Notes: a model not told the origin generated them from the letters alone. A DNA stretch of 8,905 bases from Deltaproteobacteria bacterium (GCA_019314185.1 JAFCZU010000115.1:1-8905), one strand, 5' to 3'. Positions 1-7,023 are shown, counted from the first letter of the stretch. Made by a program: numbers and translations.

Positions 1-2162
1 TTCATCAGCCTGTTTGCAAGACTTGAAAGGCGTTTCCTCGGGCTGTCATTTTTCAGGGCAATATCAAGGGCTTTTCTTGAACCTAAAAGAATTACCAGTT
101 TTTTTCCTCTTGTTATGGCTGTGTATAAAAGGTTTCTTTGCAGGAGAACGAAATGCTGAGTCATTATTGGGACAATAACAGCAGGATATTCCGATCCCTG
201 AGATTTGTGAACCGTTATGGCATAGGCTAATGAAAGCTCTTCGAGTTCCGCAAACTCGTATTTTACAATTCTGCCATAGTAGTTAACCGAAAGGAGCCTT
301 TTTGAAGCGTCAATGGAGCTTACAGTTCCAATATCGCCGTTAAAAACATCTTTTTGATAATTGTTTTTAAGGTGCATAACCTTGTCTCCAGGCCTGAAAC
401 CGCTTCCTCCTTTTTCAGAAACAGCGGGCCGTGCATTTAAAACCCTTTGCAGCGCGTGATTCAGATTGACTGTTCCTGCCACACCTTTATGCATGGGTGT
501 CAGCACCTGAATGTCCTTTATAGGATCAAATCCGAAAACCTGAGGAATTTTCCTGGCGCATAATTCAACTATTGTCTCAACAACCCTGTCAGGATTATTT
601 ATTTCGATAAAGTAAAATTCAGAGAGTTTGTCCGGTTCTTCGGTTTTTTGAAAGTCTGGCGCGTCGCCCATGCGAACCCGGTGGGCATTTATAATAATAG
701 GGCTTTCCTGAGCCTGCCTGAAAATTTTTTTCAGCTCAAAAGTTATGATTCTTTTTGAATTTATCATATCGGCAAGGACATTGCCCGGCCCCACTGCCGG
801 AAGCTGGAAAACATCTCCGACAAGGATTAATACAGAATTCATGGAAATTGCCTTGAGCAGATGAAACATTATTAATGTATCCACCATGGATACTTCATCT
901 ATGATTACCACATCTGCATCAAGGGGATTGTCCTGATTTTTATCAAAAATACCTTCTTCAAGGCTGTATCCCAGGAGTTTATGAATAGTGCCTGCCTCCC
1001 TGCGGGTAACCTCTGAAAGACGCCTCGCTGCTCGTCCTGTGGGCGCTGCAAGGATGATCCGTTTCCCAAGAAATTCAAAAACAGCATTAATAGACCTTAT
1101 AAGTGTTGTTTTGCCGGTTCCCGGGCCGCCGGTTATTATTATAACTCTATGGTAAAGGGCTTCGTGGAGAACTTTTAATTGTTCGGAAGAAGGATTGATA
1201 GCGAGTTTTTTTACAACTTCCGCGGTAATCTGTTTTGAATCGATTCCAGGAGGTGTAGCAGGGACAGAGAGAAGGGCTTTTATCCTGTTTGAGATACCGT
1301 TTTCCGCCTCATGCAGGTCTTTTGGATACACAGCATTTGCTTCAGGATTATCAAATGATTTTTCAACGATGATTTCCCCTTCATCAACAAGAGAGGTTAA
1401 GGCATTTTTTGCTTTTTCCGGTGTTATCGCAAAAAGATTGCCGCATCGTTTCAGAATTTCGTCTTGATATGAAAAGATGTGCCCCTCAGCTACACATTGC
1501 CAGACAAGATAAATAATGCATGCCTTGATTCTTTTCGGATCTTCTTTTGCAATATTCAGATTCTGCGCAATCGTGTCGGCAGCATAGAAACCGATTCCTG
1601 GAATATCGTTTGATAACCGGTAAGGATCGTTGCGGATAATATTAACAGCATCATCACCATATTCTTTAAATATTTTTGCTGTGTAAGAAGTTGTGATGTT
1701 GTTTTCCTGAAGAAAGAGCATCAAACATCTAACTGCATGATGCTCTTTCCATGAATTACTGATTTGGGCTGCTTTTGCTTTTCCAATCCCTTTAACCGCA
1801 ATTAGTTTTTCAGGCTCTTTTTCAATAACTTCGAGAGTACTGTTTTTAAAACGATCGATCATGGCGTCAACAATTTTTGAACCGATTCCCTTAACAAAAC
1901 CGGATTCAAGATATTTCTTTATATTAGTGATTGTTGCGGGGAGGACAACTTCAAATGAATTGATTCTTAATTGCTGGCCGTATTTAGGATGCGTTTCCCA
2001 TGCGCCTTTAATTTTAAGAGCTTCTCCTGGTTTAACAGCGGGCATAAAACCTATCACAGTCACAGGATTATTGGTTTTGGTGGTTTTTAATCTTGCGATA
2101 GTAAAATGATTTTCTCTGTTATAATAGGTGATTCTTTCGAGATGTCCTTCGATAGTTATCAT
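1..2162 (-). CDS. recD2: ATP-dependent RecD2-type DNA helicase (3' end cut by window)
   Basis: This is a superfamily 1B 5'-to-3' DNA helicase of the RecD2 (RecD-like) family, which acts in DNA repair and replication-fork maintenance without RecBC. I translated the whole frame and found 720 uninterrupted codons to the window edge. RecD2 proteins are about 715-800 residues, so only a short tail should be missing. An N-terminal OB-like region is followed by three helix-hairpin-helix cores: VKGIGSK at 90-96, VKGIGKAKA from 123 and IPGIGF at 187-192. The helicase motifs follow: Walker A GGPGTGKT 345-352, APTGRAARR 373-381, Walker B IDEVSMVD 421-428 (D422, E423), GDVFQLP 449-455, TPMHKG 555-560, VHKSQGSEY with H652, and TAITRGKK 681-688. 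The ATG at 2162-2160 gives the usual family N-terminus (MITIEGHLERITYYN). No Shine-Dalgarno sequence precedes it. TATAAT-like hexamers lie only 13-28 bp upstream, so the mRNA may be nearly leaderless. It is transcribed divergently from etfB. Confidence 0.96.
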   Translation of the reverse strand, partial: MITIEGHLERITYYNRENHFTIARLKTTKTNNPVTVIGFMPAVKPGEALKIKGAWETHPKYGQQLRINSFEVVLPATITNIKKYLESGFVKGIGSKIVDAMIDRFKNSTLEVIEKEPEKLIAVKGIGKAKAAQISNSWKEHHAVRCLMLFLQENNITTSYTAKIFKEYGDDAVNIIRNDPYRLSNDIPGIGFYAADTIAQNLNIAKEDPKRIKACIIYLVWQCVAEGHIFSYQDEILKRCGNLFAITPEKAKNALTSLVDEGEIIVEKSFDNPEANAVYPKDLHEAENGISNRIKALLSVPATPPGIDSKQITAEVVKKLAINPSSEQLKVLHEALYHRVIIITGGPGTGKTTLIRSINAVFEFLGKRIILAAPTGRAARRLSEVTRREAGTIHKLLGYSLEEGIFDKNQDNPLDADVVIIDEVSMVDTLIMFHLLKAISMNSVLILVGDVFQLPAVGPGNVLADMINSKRIITFELKKIFRQAQESPIIINAHRVRMGDAPDFQKTEEPDKLSEFYFIEINNPDRVVETIVELCARKIPQVFGFDPIKDIQVLTPMHKGVAGTVNLNHALQRVLNARPAVSEKGGSGFRPGDKVMHLKNNYQKDVFNGDIGTVSSIDASKRLLSVNYYGRIVKYEFAELEELSLAYAITVHKSQGSEYPAVIVPIMTQHFVLLQRNLLYTAITRGKKLVILLGSRKALDIALKNDSPRKRLSSLANRLM

Positions 2163-2188
2163 GTGTTGACTGTGATTATACAATTATA

Positions 2189-2217
2189 TTGACAAGATAA
2201 ATAGTGTATTATAAAAT
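2189..2217 (+). promoter_or_regulatory. sigma70-type promoter for etfBA
   Basis: A perfect -35 hexamer TTGACA (2189-2194) is followed after exactly 17 bp by TAAAAT (2212-2217), matching five of six bases of the -10 consensus. Transcription should start near 2224, giving a leader of about 60 nt before the etfB start codon at 2286. It lies in the divergent spacer and overlaps the region from which recD2 would be read, so the two transcription units may influence each other. The match is seen directly; promoter activity is inferred. Confidence 0.7.
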
Positions 2218-2230
2218 TTTAGATTTTAAG

Positions 2231-2245
2231 TTATCAGGATGATAA
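2231..2245. promoter_or_regulatory. 15-bp palindrome, possible operator in the etfB leader
   Basis: TTATCA and TGATAA form a perfect 6-bp inverted repeat around the 3-bp centre GGA. It begins about 7 nt after the predicted etfB transcription start, a position where a bound repressor could block the promoter. No regulator gene is in the window and I do not recognise the site as a known operator. As RNA it would form only a weak AT-rich hairpin. Confidence 0.3.
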
Positions 2246-2285
2246 AATCAAACAAATAAATTGAATTGTTAAAGAGGTATTAACA

Positions 2286-3068
2286 GTGGAAATAATTGTA
2301 TTGTTGAAACGGGTTCCTTCTACAGAATCGTTTATTGAGATTGCTGATGATGGAATATCGATAAAAAAAGATGACATTAAATTTGTTATTAATCCTTATG
2401 ACGAATTTGCAGTGGAAGAGGCTATCCGCTTAAAGGAAGTTCATGGCGGTTCTGTTACTATTCTTTCCGCGGGAACGGATAAAACAGTGGAAACCATAAG
2501 AACCGCTCTGGCAATGGGAGCAGATAAAGGCATACTGATAAATGATCCGGCAACAGAAGGATGTGATGCTTTGGGTACAGCACGAATTCTTGCCGCTGCT
2601 TTAAAGGATACTCCATTTGACTTGATAATAGCAGGTCAGCGGGCTGTTGATGACGATAATTTTCAGGTAGGATTGGCTGTTGCGGAATTTTTAAGCATTC
2701 CGCACATCTCCATGGTTATAAAACAGGAGATTACGGATGGGAAGATTAGATGCCGGCGAACAGTCGAAGGAGGCTCTGTAACACTCGAAACTAAACTGCC
2801 GGCCCTTTTTACTACACAGCGCGGGCTGAACGAGCCGCGTTATGCGTCTCTTCCGGGTATCATGAAAGCAAAAAAGAAACCCATTGACATAAAAACCCTT
2901 GAGGATATCGATCTGGATTCCGAAAAGGTTGGAAAGCCTATGTCAAGAATAACGGCCATGAAATTTCCTTTAGTAAGAAAGGAAGAGAAGATTATAGAAG
3001 GTAGATCTGCCGGGGAAAAGGCTGCCGCGCTTGTAAAGACTTTGAGAGAAGAAGCAAAAGTGGTGTGA
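2286..3068 (+). CDS. etfB: electron transfer flavoprotein, beta subunit
   Basis: Beta subunit of the soluble ETF heterodimer, which carries electrons between acyl-CoA or other dehydrogenases and the respiratory chain, or takes part in flavin-based bifurcation. The 260-residue length is normal for the family. The N-terminus MEIIVLLKRVPSTES, the segment TLRTALAMGADK-like 'TIRTALAMGADKG', the nucleotide-loop region IIAGQRAVDDDN (G117 to N125) and the 'ETKLPALFTT' part of the EtfB signature are all visible. The signature around 'RRTVEGGSVT' is degenerate, with T where E or Q is expected. The start is GTG, with AGAGG at 2273-2277 eight bases upstream. The promoter at 2189-2217 probably drives it. 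Its partner etfA lies 207 bp downstream behind repeats, whereas the two genes are usually nearly adjacent. No dehydrogenase or ETF:quinone oxidoreductase gene is in the window, so the electron donor and acceptor cannot be named, and I cannot tell whether it bifurcates. Confidence 0.95.
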   Translation: MEIIVLLKRVPSTESFIEIADDGISIKKDDIKFVINPYDEFAVEEAIRLKEVHGGSVTILSAGTDKTVETIRTALAMGADKGILINDPATEGCDALGTARILAAALKDTPFDLIIAGQRAVDDDNFQVGLAVAEFLSIPHISMVIKQEITDGKIRCRRTVEGGSVTLETKLPALFTTQRGLNEPRYASLPGIMKAKKKPIDIKTLEDIDLDSEKVGKPMSRITAMKFPLVRKEEKIIEGRSAGEKAAALVKTLREEAKVV

Positions 3069-3072
3069 GGGA

Positions 3073-3138
3073 TTAAAAGATGAACGTCGAACATCGAACG
3101 TCCAACATCGAATCTTGAATAATGATGTCGCTTCGCTC
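3073..3138 (+). repeat. dispersed heptamer repeat, family 1 copy A
   Basis: The 41 bp at 3073-3113 are identical to 5820-5860 in the rimO-prenyl synthase spacer. From 3082 the sequence runs in 7-bp steps: GAACGTC, GAACATC, then the same pair with one change, then two GAATNNT-type units up to 3123. The following 'tcgcttcgctc' at 3128-3138 occurs in the other copy in reverse orientation (5897-5907). Unlike copy B, this copy has no inverted right arm, so it looks like a half element. It lies 4 bp after the etfB stop codon. Confidence 0.85.
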
Positions 3139-3175
3139 CTCAATTTATTATAAAATTGAATGAGAAAAAAAGATA

Positions 3176-3256
3176 CAGAGGTCAGAAGCCAGAGGCCAGA
3201 GACCAGAAATCGGAGCTCGGAGGTCGGAAAACCGTGAACCTTTGAACTGTGAACCG
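3176..3256 (+). repeat. tandem heptamer array (8 degenerate units plus GTGAACC-type tail)
   Basis: Eight consecutive 7-bp units fill 3176-3231, each fitting C(A/G)GA(A/G)NN. The first five begin CAGA (CAGAGGT at 3176, CAGAAGC at 3183, and so on). The last three begin CGGA (3211, 3218, 3225), so the array switches sub-type midway. It continues into GTGAACC (3234-3240) and TGTGAACCG (3248-3256), the same motif that makes up the arrays around 6983-7201. It ends just before the etfA ribosome binding site. Similar heptanucleotide tandem repeats are known in other bacteria, such as cyanobacterial STRRs; their role is unclear. Confidence 0.85.
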
Positions 3257-3275
3257 TTTTTAACAGGAGATATTT

Positions 3276-4244
3276 ATGTCGCAGGGAAATAATGTGCTCG
3301 CTATTGCAGAACAGTCGGACAATGTTTTTCGAAAAGTTACCTATGAGGCGTTGAGTGAGGGAAGACGCATTGCCGACAGTATAGGCTGCGGACTGACGGC
3401 AGTTGTTTTAGGCGCCGGTGAAAATATTGCAAAGGAGCTTGGGCAATATGGAGCCGACAGGATACTTGTTGCTGATAACGAGGCTCTTAACGAATATATG
3501 TCCGATGCATATACAAATGTACTTGCTGATATTGTCAGCAGGGAAAAGCCGGCAACTATAATTGCAGGAGCGTCCAGCCAGGGAAAGGACCTGTCGGCAC
3601 GACTTGCAGCGCGCATTAATGCGCCTCTCGCCATGGATTGTGTGGATGTTCGCATTGATAATGGCAACCTGACAGCAACCAGGCCCATGTATGGAGGAAA
3701 GATATTAGCGGATATTGTTTTTGATGGAAAGCCGCGCATATTGGCTATTCGACCAAATTCAATGAGCATTACCGAACATGCTGCTGCAGGCGCGATTGAG
3801 ATTCTTGATGTAAATATCGGTGAAACCGATCTGAAGTTTATTGAAAAGAAACTGGATACAGGCAAAGTTGAACTTACTGAAGCTGATGTGATTGTAGCGG
3901 GCGGCAGAGGAATGGGCGGCAGCGATTTTTCAGCAATAGAAGAGTTGGCAGACTTGCTTGGCGGCGCTGTTGGAGCATCACGTTCGGCGGTTGATGAAGG
4001 TTGGCGTCCACTTGAAGATCAGGTTGGTCAGACCGGAAAGGTTGTTTCTCCCAATCTGTATATAGCCTGCGGTATATCAGGCGCTATCCAGCATCTTGCC
4101 GGCATGTCATCATCCAGGGTTGTTGTGGCTGTAAATAAAGACTCTGAAGCCCCAATATTTTCAAAGGCAGATTACGGCATTGTCGGTGATCTTTTTGAAG
4201 TTGTTCCTTTAATAACAGAAGAAATAAAAAAGATAAAAAATTAA
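3276..4244 (+). CDS. etfA: electron transfer flavoprotein, alpha subunit
   Basis: Alpha subunit of ETF, which holds the mobile FAD that accepts and passes on electrons. The 322 residues are a normal length and no ferredoxin domain is fused at the N-terminus. The N-terminal domain (about 1-190) has the usual 'IIAGASSQGKDLSARLAARI' core. The C-terminal FAD domain shows VAGGRG (207-212), GASR (233-236, with FAD-contacting S235 and R236), GQTGK (Q252, T253) and the family signature LYIACGISGAIQHLAGM starting at L261 (Q272, H273), then AVNKD. The ATG at 3276 has a strong AGGAG at 3265-3269, so it can be translated independently of etfB. I see no separate good promoter in the repeat-filled spacer, so it is probably co-transcribed from the promoter upstream of etfB. 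Confidence 0.97.
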   Translation: MSQGNNVLAIAEQSDNVFRKVTYEALSEGRRIADSIGCGLTAVVLGAGENIAKELGQYGADRILVADNEALNEYMSDAYTNVLADIVSREKPATIIAGASSQGKDLSARLAARINAPLAMDCVDVRIDNGNLTATRPMYGGKILADIVFDGKPRILAIRPNSMSITEHAAAGAIEILDVNIGETDLKFIEKKLDTGKVELTEADVIVAGGRGMGGSDFSAIEELADLLGGAVGASRSAVDEGWRPLEDQVGQTGKVVSPNLYIACGISGAIQHLAGMSSSRVVVAVNKDSEAPIFSKADYGIVGDLFEVVPLITEEIKKIKN

Positions 4245-4261
4245 AAAACAATCACGAAAGC

Positions 4262-4283
4262 ACGAAAAAATTATGTTTTTCGT
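4262..4283. other. AT-rich perfect hairpin after etfA
   Basis: ACGAAAAA (4262-4269) and TTTTTCGT (4276-4283) form a perfect 8-bp stem with a 6-nt loop, starting 17 bp after the etfA stop codon. It lies in a short CACGAAA(A/G) direct repeat (4253-4269). The stem is mostly A-T and no T-run follows it directly, so it is a weak candidate for a terminator. The rest of 4284-4337 is AT-rich with a 7-bp inverted repeat (4306-4312 and 4332-4338) and no gene. Confidence 0.35.
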
Positions 4284-4337
4284 AACACTTTAGCTTTTTC
4301 AAACAAATTCGATATTCAAATAATGCTTTTTTCGAAT

Positions 4338-4434
4338 TAGGGGCGGGTTTAACCAACCTGTGTTCATTGTTGCGCAAAGCTTCTGCTGTGAATGCCATCC
4401 CAAAGCTCTAACGGGCGGGATAAACCCGCCCCTA
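4338..4434. repeat. GC-rich inverted repeat element (TAGGGGCGGGTTTA arms)
   Basis: Perfect 14-bp inverted arms lie at 4338-4351 (TAGGGGCGGGTTTA) and 4421-4434, 69 bp apart. Inside the right end, GGGCGGG (4413-4419) and CCCGCCC (4425-4431) form a second, compact hairpin with loop ATAAA that competes with the long pairing. The element is far more GC-rich than its surroundings and resembles palindromic dispersed repeats seen in many environmental bacteria. A decayed partial copy of the right arm (TAAACCCGTTTCTAC, 4461-4475; 12 of 15 matches, all differences C to T) reaches to 5 bp before the rimO ATG. Confidence 0.8.
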
Positions 4435-4480
4435 CGTTGAGAGCATTCTGGAAAACGTGGTAAACCCGTTTCTACTTATT

Positions 4481-5797
4481 ATGAAAGTTTATCTAATTAA
4501 TCTGGGCTGTGTGAGAAATCTTGTTGACAGCGAGCTAATGCTTGGGCGTCTTGTGCAGGCAGGCTGGACGATCACACAGAAACCCGAAGAAGCAAATATA
4601 ATAGTTGTAAATACTTGCAGTTTTATCGAACCTGCTGTTAATGAATCGATCGACACTATTCTTGAACTGGCAAAATTAAAGGAAACAGGACGTTGCAGGA
4701 ATATTATTGTTACAGGCTGTCTCCCTGAGCGCTTTAGAGAAGAAATTGTCCATTTACTTCCGGAAGTTGATTTTTTTCTGGGCACAGGCGCATTTGACAA
4801 AATCATTCAGGCAGCAAATAGTTTTAAGGATTTGCCGGTTTGTTTTCTGCCAGACCCGAACTTTAGCGTTATCCACGAAAAACATGCCCCGCGAAAAAGC
4901 GATCTTACACACATGGCCTATATTAAAATCGCAGAGGGATGCGATAAGGGCTGTACATATTGCATTATTCCCAAACTTCGAGGCAAACACAGAAGCCGTT
5001 CTCTTGAAGATATTGTCAGCGAAGCGCGCAGCCTTATCTCATCAGGCGTAAAAGAGCTGATACTTGTTGCTCAGGATACAACATATTATGGAAGAGATTT
5101 GTGCCCCCCTGTCGATCTGGGCATGTTAATCGAGAAAATATCTGTTATTTCCGAAAAAGCATGGGTCAGGTTTTTGTATGGTCATCCGGAAAGTATAAAT
5201 GAGTCCGTTATAAAGGCCGTTGCAGATCACAGTAATATATGTCCATATTTTGATATTCCGATTCAGCACGTAAGCGGATCGATTTTAAAAAGAATGGGTC
5301 GAAAATATACACGTGACTATCTGTACAGACTGATTGATAAAATCAGATCACTCGTTCCTGATGCGGCATTGCGTACAACTGTTATTGTGGGCTTTCCCGG
5401 AGAAACAGAGAAAGACTTTCGCGGGCTTTTAGACTTTGCAGAAGATATTTGTTTTGACCACCTTGGAGCTTTTATTTATTCTGATTTTGAAGATCTTCCC
5501 TCTCACAGGTTTTCCGGACATATTCCTGAGAAGGTAGCAACGCAGCGTTATGATTTGCTTATGTCAAATCAGGCAAAAATATCTTTGAAAAACAACAGTA
5601 AGCAAATCGGCAGAACCGTTAAGGTTTTGGTGGAAGAAAAGCAGGAAGATAATATTTTTTGTGGGCGCACCGCTTTTCAAGCGCCTGAGGTGGATGGAAT
5701 CATTTATATTAATTCCGGGCAGATAAAAACAGGCTGCTTTGCTGATATAAAGATAACAGATGCTTATGAATATGATCTTGTTGGAGAACCTGCATGA
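4481..5797 (+). CDS. rimO: ribosomal protein uS12 (RpsL) methylthiotransferase RimO
   Basis: Radical SAM enzyme that adds a methylthio group to the conserved aspartate of ribosomal protein uS12. From the ATG it is 438 residues; E. coli RimO is 441. The N-terminal methylthiotransferase domain has LGCVRNLVDSE (C10), NTCSFIEPAVNESID (C46) and TGCLPE (C80), three cysteines for one Fe-S cluster. The radical SAM motif is C154-x3-C158-x2-C161 in IAEGCDKGCTYCIIP, followed by LRGKHRSR. VGFPGETEKDF and a C-terminal TRAM domain (about 370-438, with GRTAFQAPEVDG and YDLVGEP) complete it. NLVDSE, NTCsFI and APEVDG separate RimO from the tRNA enzyme MiaB. The common 'YSxEEGTxA' region reads YSDFEDLPSHRF. 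An in-frame GTG at 4457 would add MVNPFLLI, but that stretch overlaps decayed repeat sequence and the ATG gives the family N-terminus. Neither start has a clear Shine-Dalgarno. Confidence 0.96.
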   Translation: MKVYLINLGCVRNLVDSELMLGRLVQAGWTITQKPEEANIIVVNTCSFIEPAVNESIDTILELAKLKETGRCRNIIVTGCLPERFREEIVHLLPEVDFFLGTGAFDKIIQAANSFKDLPVCFLPDPNFSVIHEKHAPRKSDLTHMAYIKIAEGCDKGCTYCIIPKLRGKHRSRSLEDIVSEARSLISSGVKELILVAQDTTYYGRDLCPPVDLGMLIEKISVISEKAWVRFLYGHPESINESVIKAVADHSNICPYFDIPIQHVSGSILKRMGRKYTRDYLYRLIDKIRSLVPDAALRTTVIVGFPGETEKDFRGLLDFAEDICFDHLGAFIYSDFEDLPSHRFSGHIPEKVATQRYDLLMSNQAKISLKNNSKQIGRTVKVLVEEKQEDNIFCGRTAFQAPEVDGIIYINSGQIKTGCFADIKITDAYEYDLVGEPA

Positions 5798-5803
5798 ACT
5801 TAG

Positions 5804-5816
5804 CGCCCTTCGGGCG
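5804..5816 (+). terminator. possible weak terminator hairpin after rimO
   Basis: CGCCC (5804-5808) pairs with GGGCG (5812-5816) around a TTC loop, 7 bp after the rimO stop codon. The position suits a terminator, but the sequence afterwards is TTAAAAG rather than a T-run, so rho-independent termination would be poor. It could instead be an RNA 3'-end stabiliser. Confidence 0.3.
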
Positions 5817-5819
5817 GGC

Positions 5820-5932
5820 TTAAAAGATGAACGTCGAACATCGAACGTCCAACATCGAATTTTGAATAAGGATTTCTACCAATTTATAAACCGGTAGAGC
5901 GAAGCGATTTCATCATTCGATGTTGGACGTTC
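5820..5932. repeat. REPIN-like inverted repeat, family 1 copy B
   Basis: The left part 5820-5860 matches 3073-3113 exactly over 41 bp and is built of 7-bp units starting at 5829. The 18 bp at 5843-5860 are perfectly complementary to 5915-5932 (ATTCGATGTTGGACGTTC), with a 54-nt loop, so the transcript can fold into a long hairpin. The loop holds a small CTACC/GGTAG stem (5876-5880 and 5893-5897) and GAGCGAAGCGA (5897-5907), the reverse complement of 3128-3138 in copy A. Paired inverted short repeats of this kind resemble REPINs, usually moved by a transposase encoded elsewhere; none is visible here. Confidence 0.85.
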
Positions 5933-5996
5933 AAAAAAATTCACCTATATCCTATGCTATCGAATTTATTAGGCATAAAATGGAAATTCCTATACT

Positions 5997-6974
5997 ATGG
6001 ACTTAAAGCATAAGATTCTCGATATGGTAAATGATGATCTTGAGGGTATTGAAACAGCTCTTAAACAAAATTTAAATCCATATCTTGACGTAGTCTCACA
6101 GGTAGCAGGTCATATATTATTTTCCGGCGGCAAAAGGTTAAGACCGCTGCTCATGGTTCTTTCTGCAAGGATTTGTGGTTATAGCGGGAACTATGACAAA
6201 ACGTTTTCAACTATGTTTGAATATCTTCATACAGCGACCCTGTTGCATGACGATCTTGTGGATGAAGCAAAATTGCGCAGAGGCAAGCCTGCAGCTCATT
6301 CTATATATGGCAATTCAATAGCGGTTCTCGTAGGTGATTTTCTTCTTGCCCGTGCGCTTTCCATTGGAGTTGAGACAGGCCGGAAGAGTGTTATCAGCAT
6401 TATAGCTGAAGTCACAGAGCACATGTCCCAGGGAGAGATACACCAGATTATAAGAAAGGGACAGTTAGACCTTACAGAAAAAGAATATATGACGATAATA
6501 CAAAATAAAACAGCTCTGCTTTTTAAGGGAGCCTGTCGTGTAAGCGCTATTATCTCCGATGCATCGGAAAAGGAAGAAAAAGCAATTTCAGATTACGGTT
6601 ATAATCTGGGAATTGCCTTCCAGATGGCGGATGATCTTCTCGATTACACATCAGACACCAACTCTCTTGGAAAAGAGGTTGGAGCTGACCTTAAAGAAGG
6701 TAAGCTTACATTACCGGTTATATATTCTTTAAAAAAAGCTGATTCAAAAGATCGGGCACAAATGGAAATAATAATAAAAAATGAAAAATTTTCTGTTCAT
6801 GATTTTGAAATATTGCTAAAATTGTTAAAAAAGTATGAAGGGCTTAAATATACTGAAAAACAGGCAAAAAAATATATTGCAGAGGCAAAAGAAGCCCTTA
6901 TGGTATTTAAGCCTTCAAAAACAAGGAAAATCCTTTTAGGCATTGCGGATTATGTGCTGACAAGGAAAGCATAA
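5997..6974 (+). CDS. ispB: long-chain polyprenyl diphosphate synthase (octaprenyl type)
   Basis: Trans-prenyltransferase that condenses isopentenyl diphosphate with an allylic diphosphate to build the side chain of the respiratory quinone. At 325 residues it matches IspB-type enzymes. GGKRLRP (44-50) binds isopentenyl diphosphate. The first Asp-rich motif is D85-D86-L-V-D89 in HTATLLHDDLVDEAKLRRGK, and the second is D212-D213-L-L-D216 in FQMADDLLDYTSD. 'GDFLLARAL', 'GEIHQ' and 'GKLTLPVIY' are also typical. The small residues A and T at positions -5 and -4 before the first motif leave room for a long product, which favours octaprenyl-like over geranyl or farnesyl synthases; exact chain length cannot be read from sequence. 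The ATG at 5997 has only a distant weak GGAA (5982-5985). Upstream is repeat copy B; downstream is the heptamer-flanked remnant. Confidence 0.93.
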   Translation: MDLKHKILDMVNDDLEGIETALKQNLNPYLDVVSQVAGHILFSGGKRLRPLLMVLSARICGYSGNYDKTFSTMFEYLHTATLLHDDLVDEAKLRRGKPAAHSIYGNSIAVLVGDFLLARALSIGVETGRKSVISIIAEVTEHMSQGEIHQIIRKGQLDLTEKEYMTIIQNKTALLFKGACRVSAIISDASEKEEKAISDYGYNLGIAFQMADDLLDYTSDTNSLGKEVGADLKEGKLTLPVIYSLKKADSKDRAQMEIIIKNEKFSVHDFEILLKLLKKYEGLKYTEKQAKKYIAEAKEALMVFKPSKTRKILLGIADYVLTRKA

Positions 6975-6982
6975 AATATAAC

Positions 6983-7010
6983 AGTTCACGATTTACAGTT
7001 ATCGGTTCAC
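6983..7010 (-). repeat. heptamer array, left inverted arm
   Basis: Read on the minus strand this is four 7-bp units in exact register: GTGAACC (7010-7004), GATAACT, GTAAATC and GTGAACT (6989-6983). The block 6992-7010 is complementary to 7181-7199 with 18 of 19 matches. It starts 8 bp after the prenyl synthase stop codon. Confidence 0.85.
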
Positions 7011-7023
7011 TGTTGGAAAAAAT

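Noticed and set aside
1..2162. Possible frameshift in recD2
   Set aside because: A first glance at the start position suggested different frames at the two ends; codon-by-codon reading with the ATG at 2162-2160 gives one open frame to the window edge.
2224..2285. Riboswitch in the etfB leader
   Set aside because: The leader is only about 60 nt, AT-rich, and has one 6-bp weak palindrome; no known aptamer core is seen.
3176..3256. CRISPR-like array
   Set aside because: Units are 7 bp, contiguous and without spacers; this is a tandem microsatellite-like array.
3341..3865. 174-codon open frame on the minus strand inside etfA
   Set aside because: It lies entirely antisense to a clearly conserved gene and its translation resembles no family; it follows from the codon use of etfA.
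4457..4480. GTG start giving rimO an eight-residue N-terminal extension
   Set aside because: The extension is encoded by decayed repeat sequence and is not family-like; the ATG at 4481 gives MKVYLINLGC, the usual RimO start.
5930..5958. Possible promoter TTCAAA-17-TATGCT upstream of the prenyl synthase, with the -35 in the repeat arm
   Set aside because: Only four of six matches in each hexamer; in AT-rich DNA this is expected by chance.
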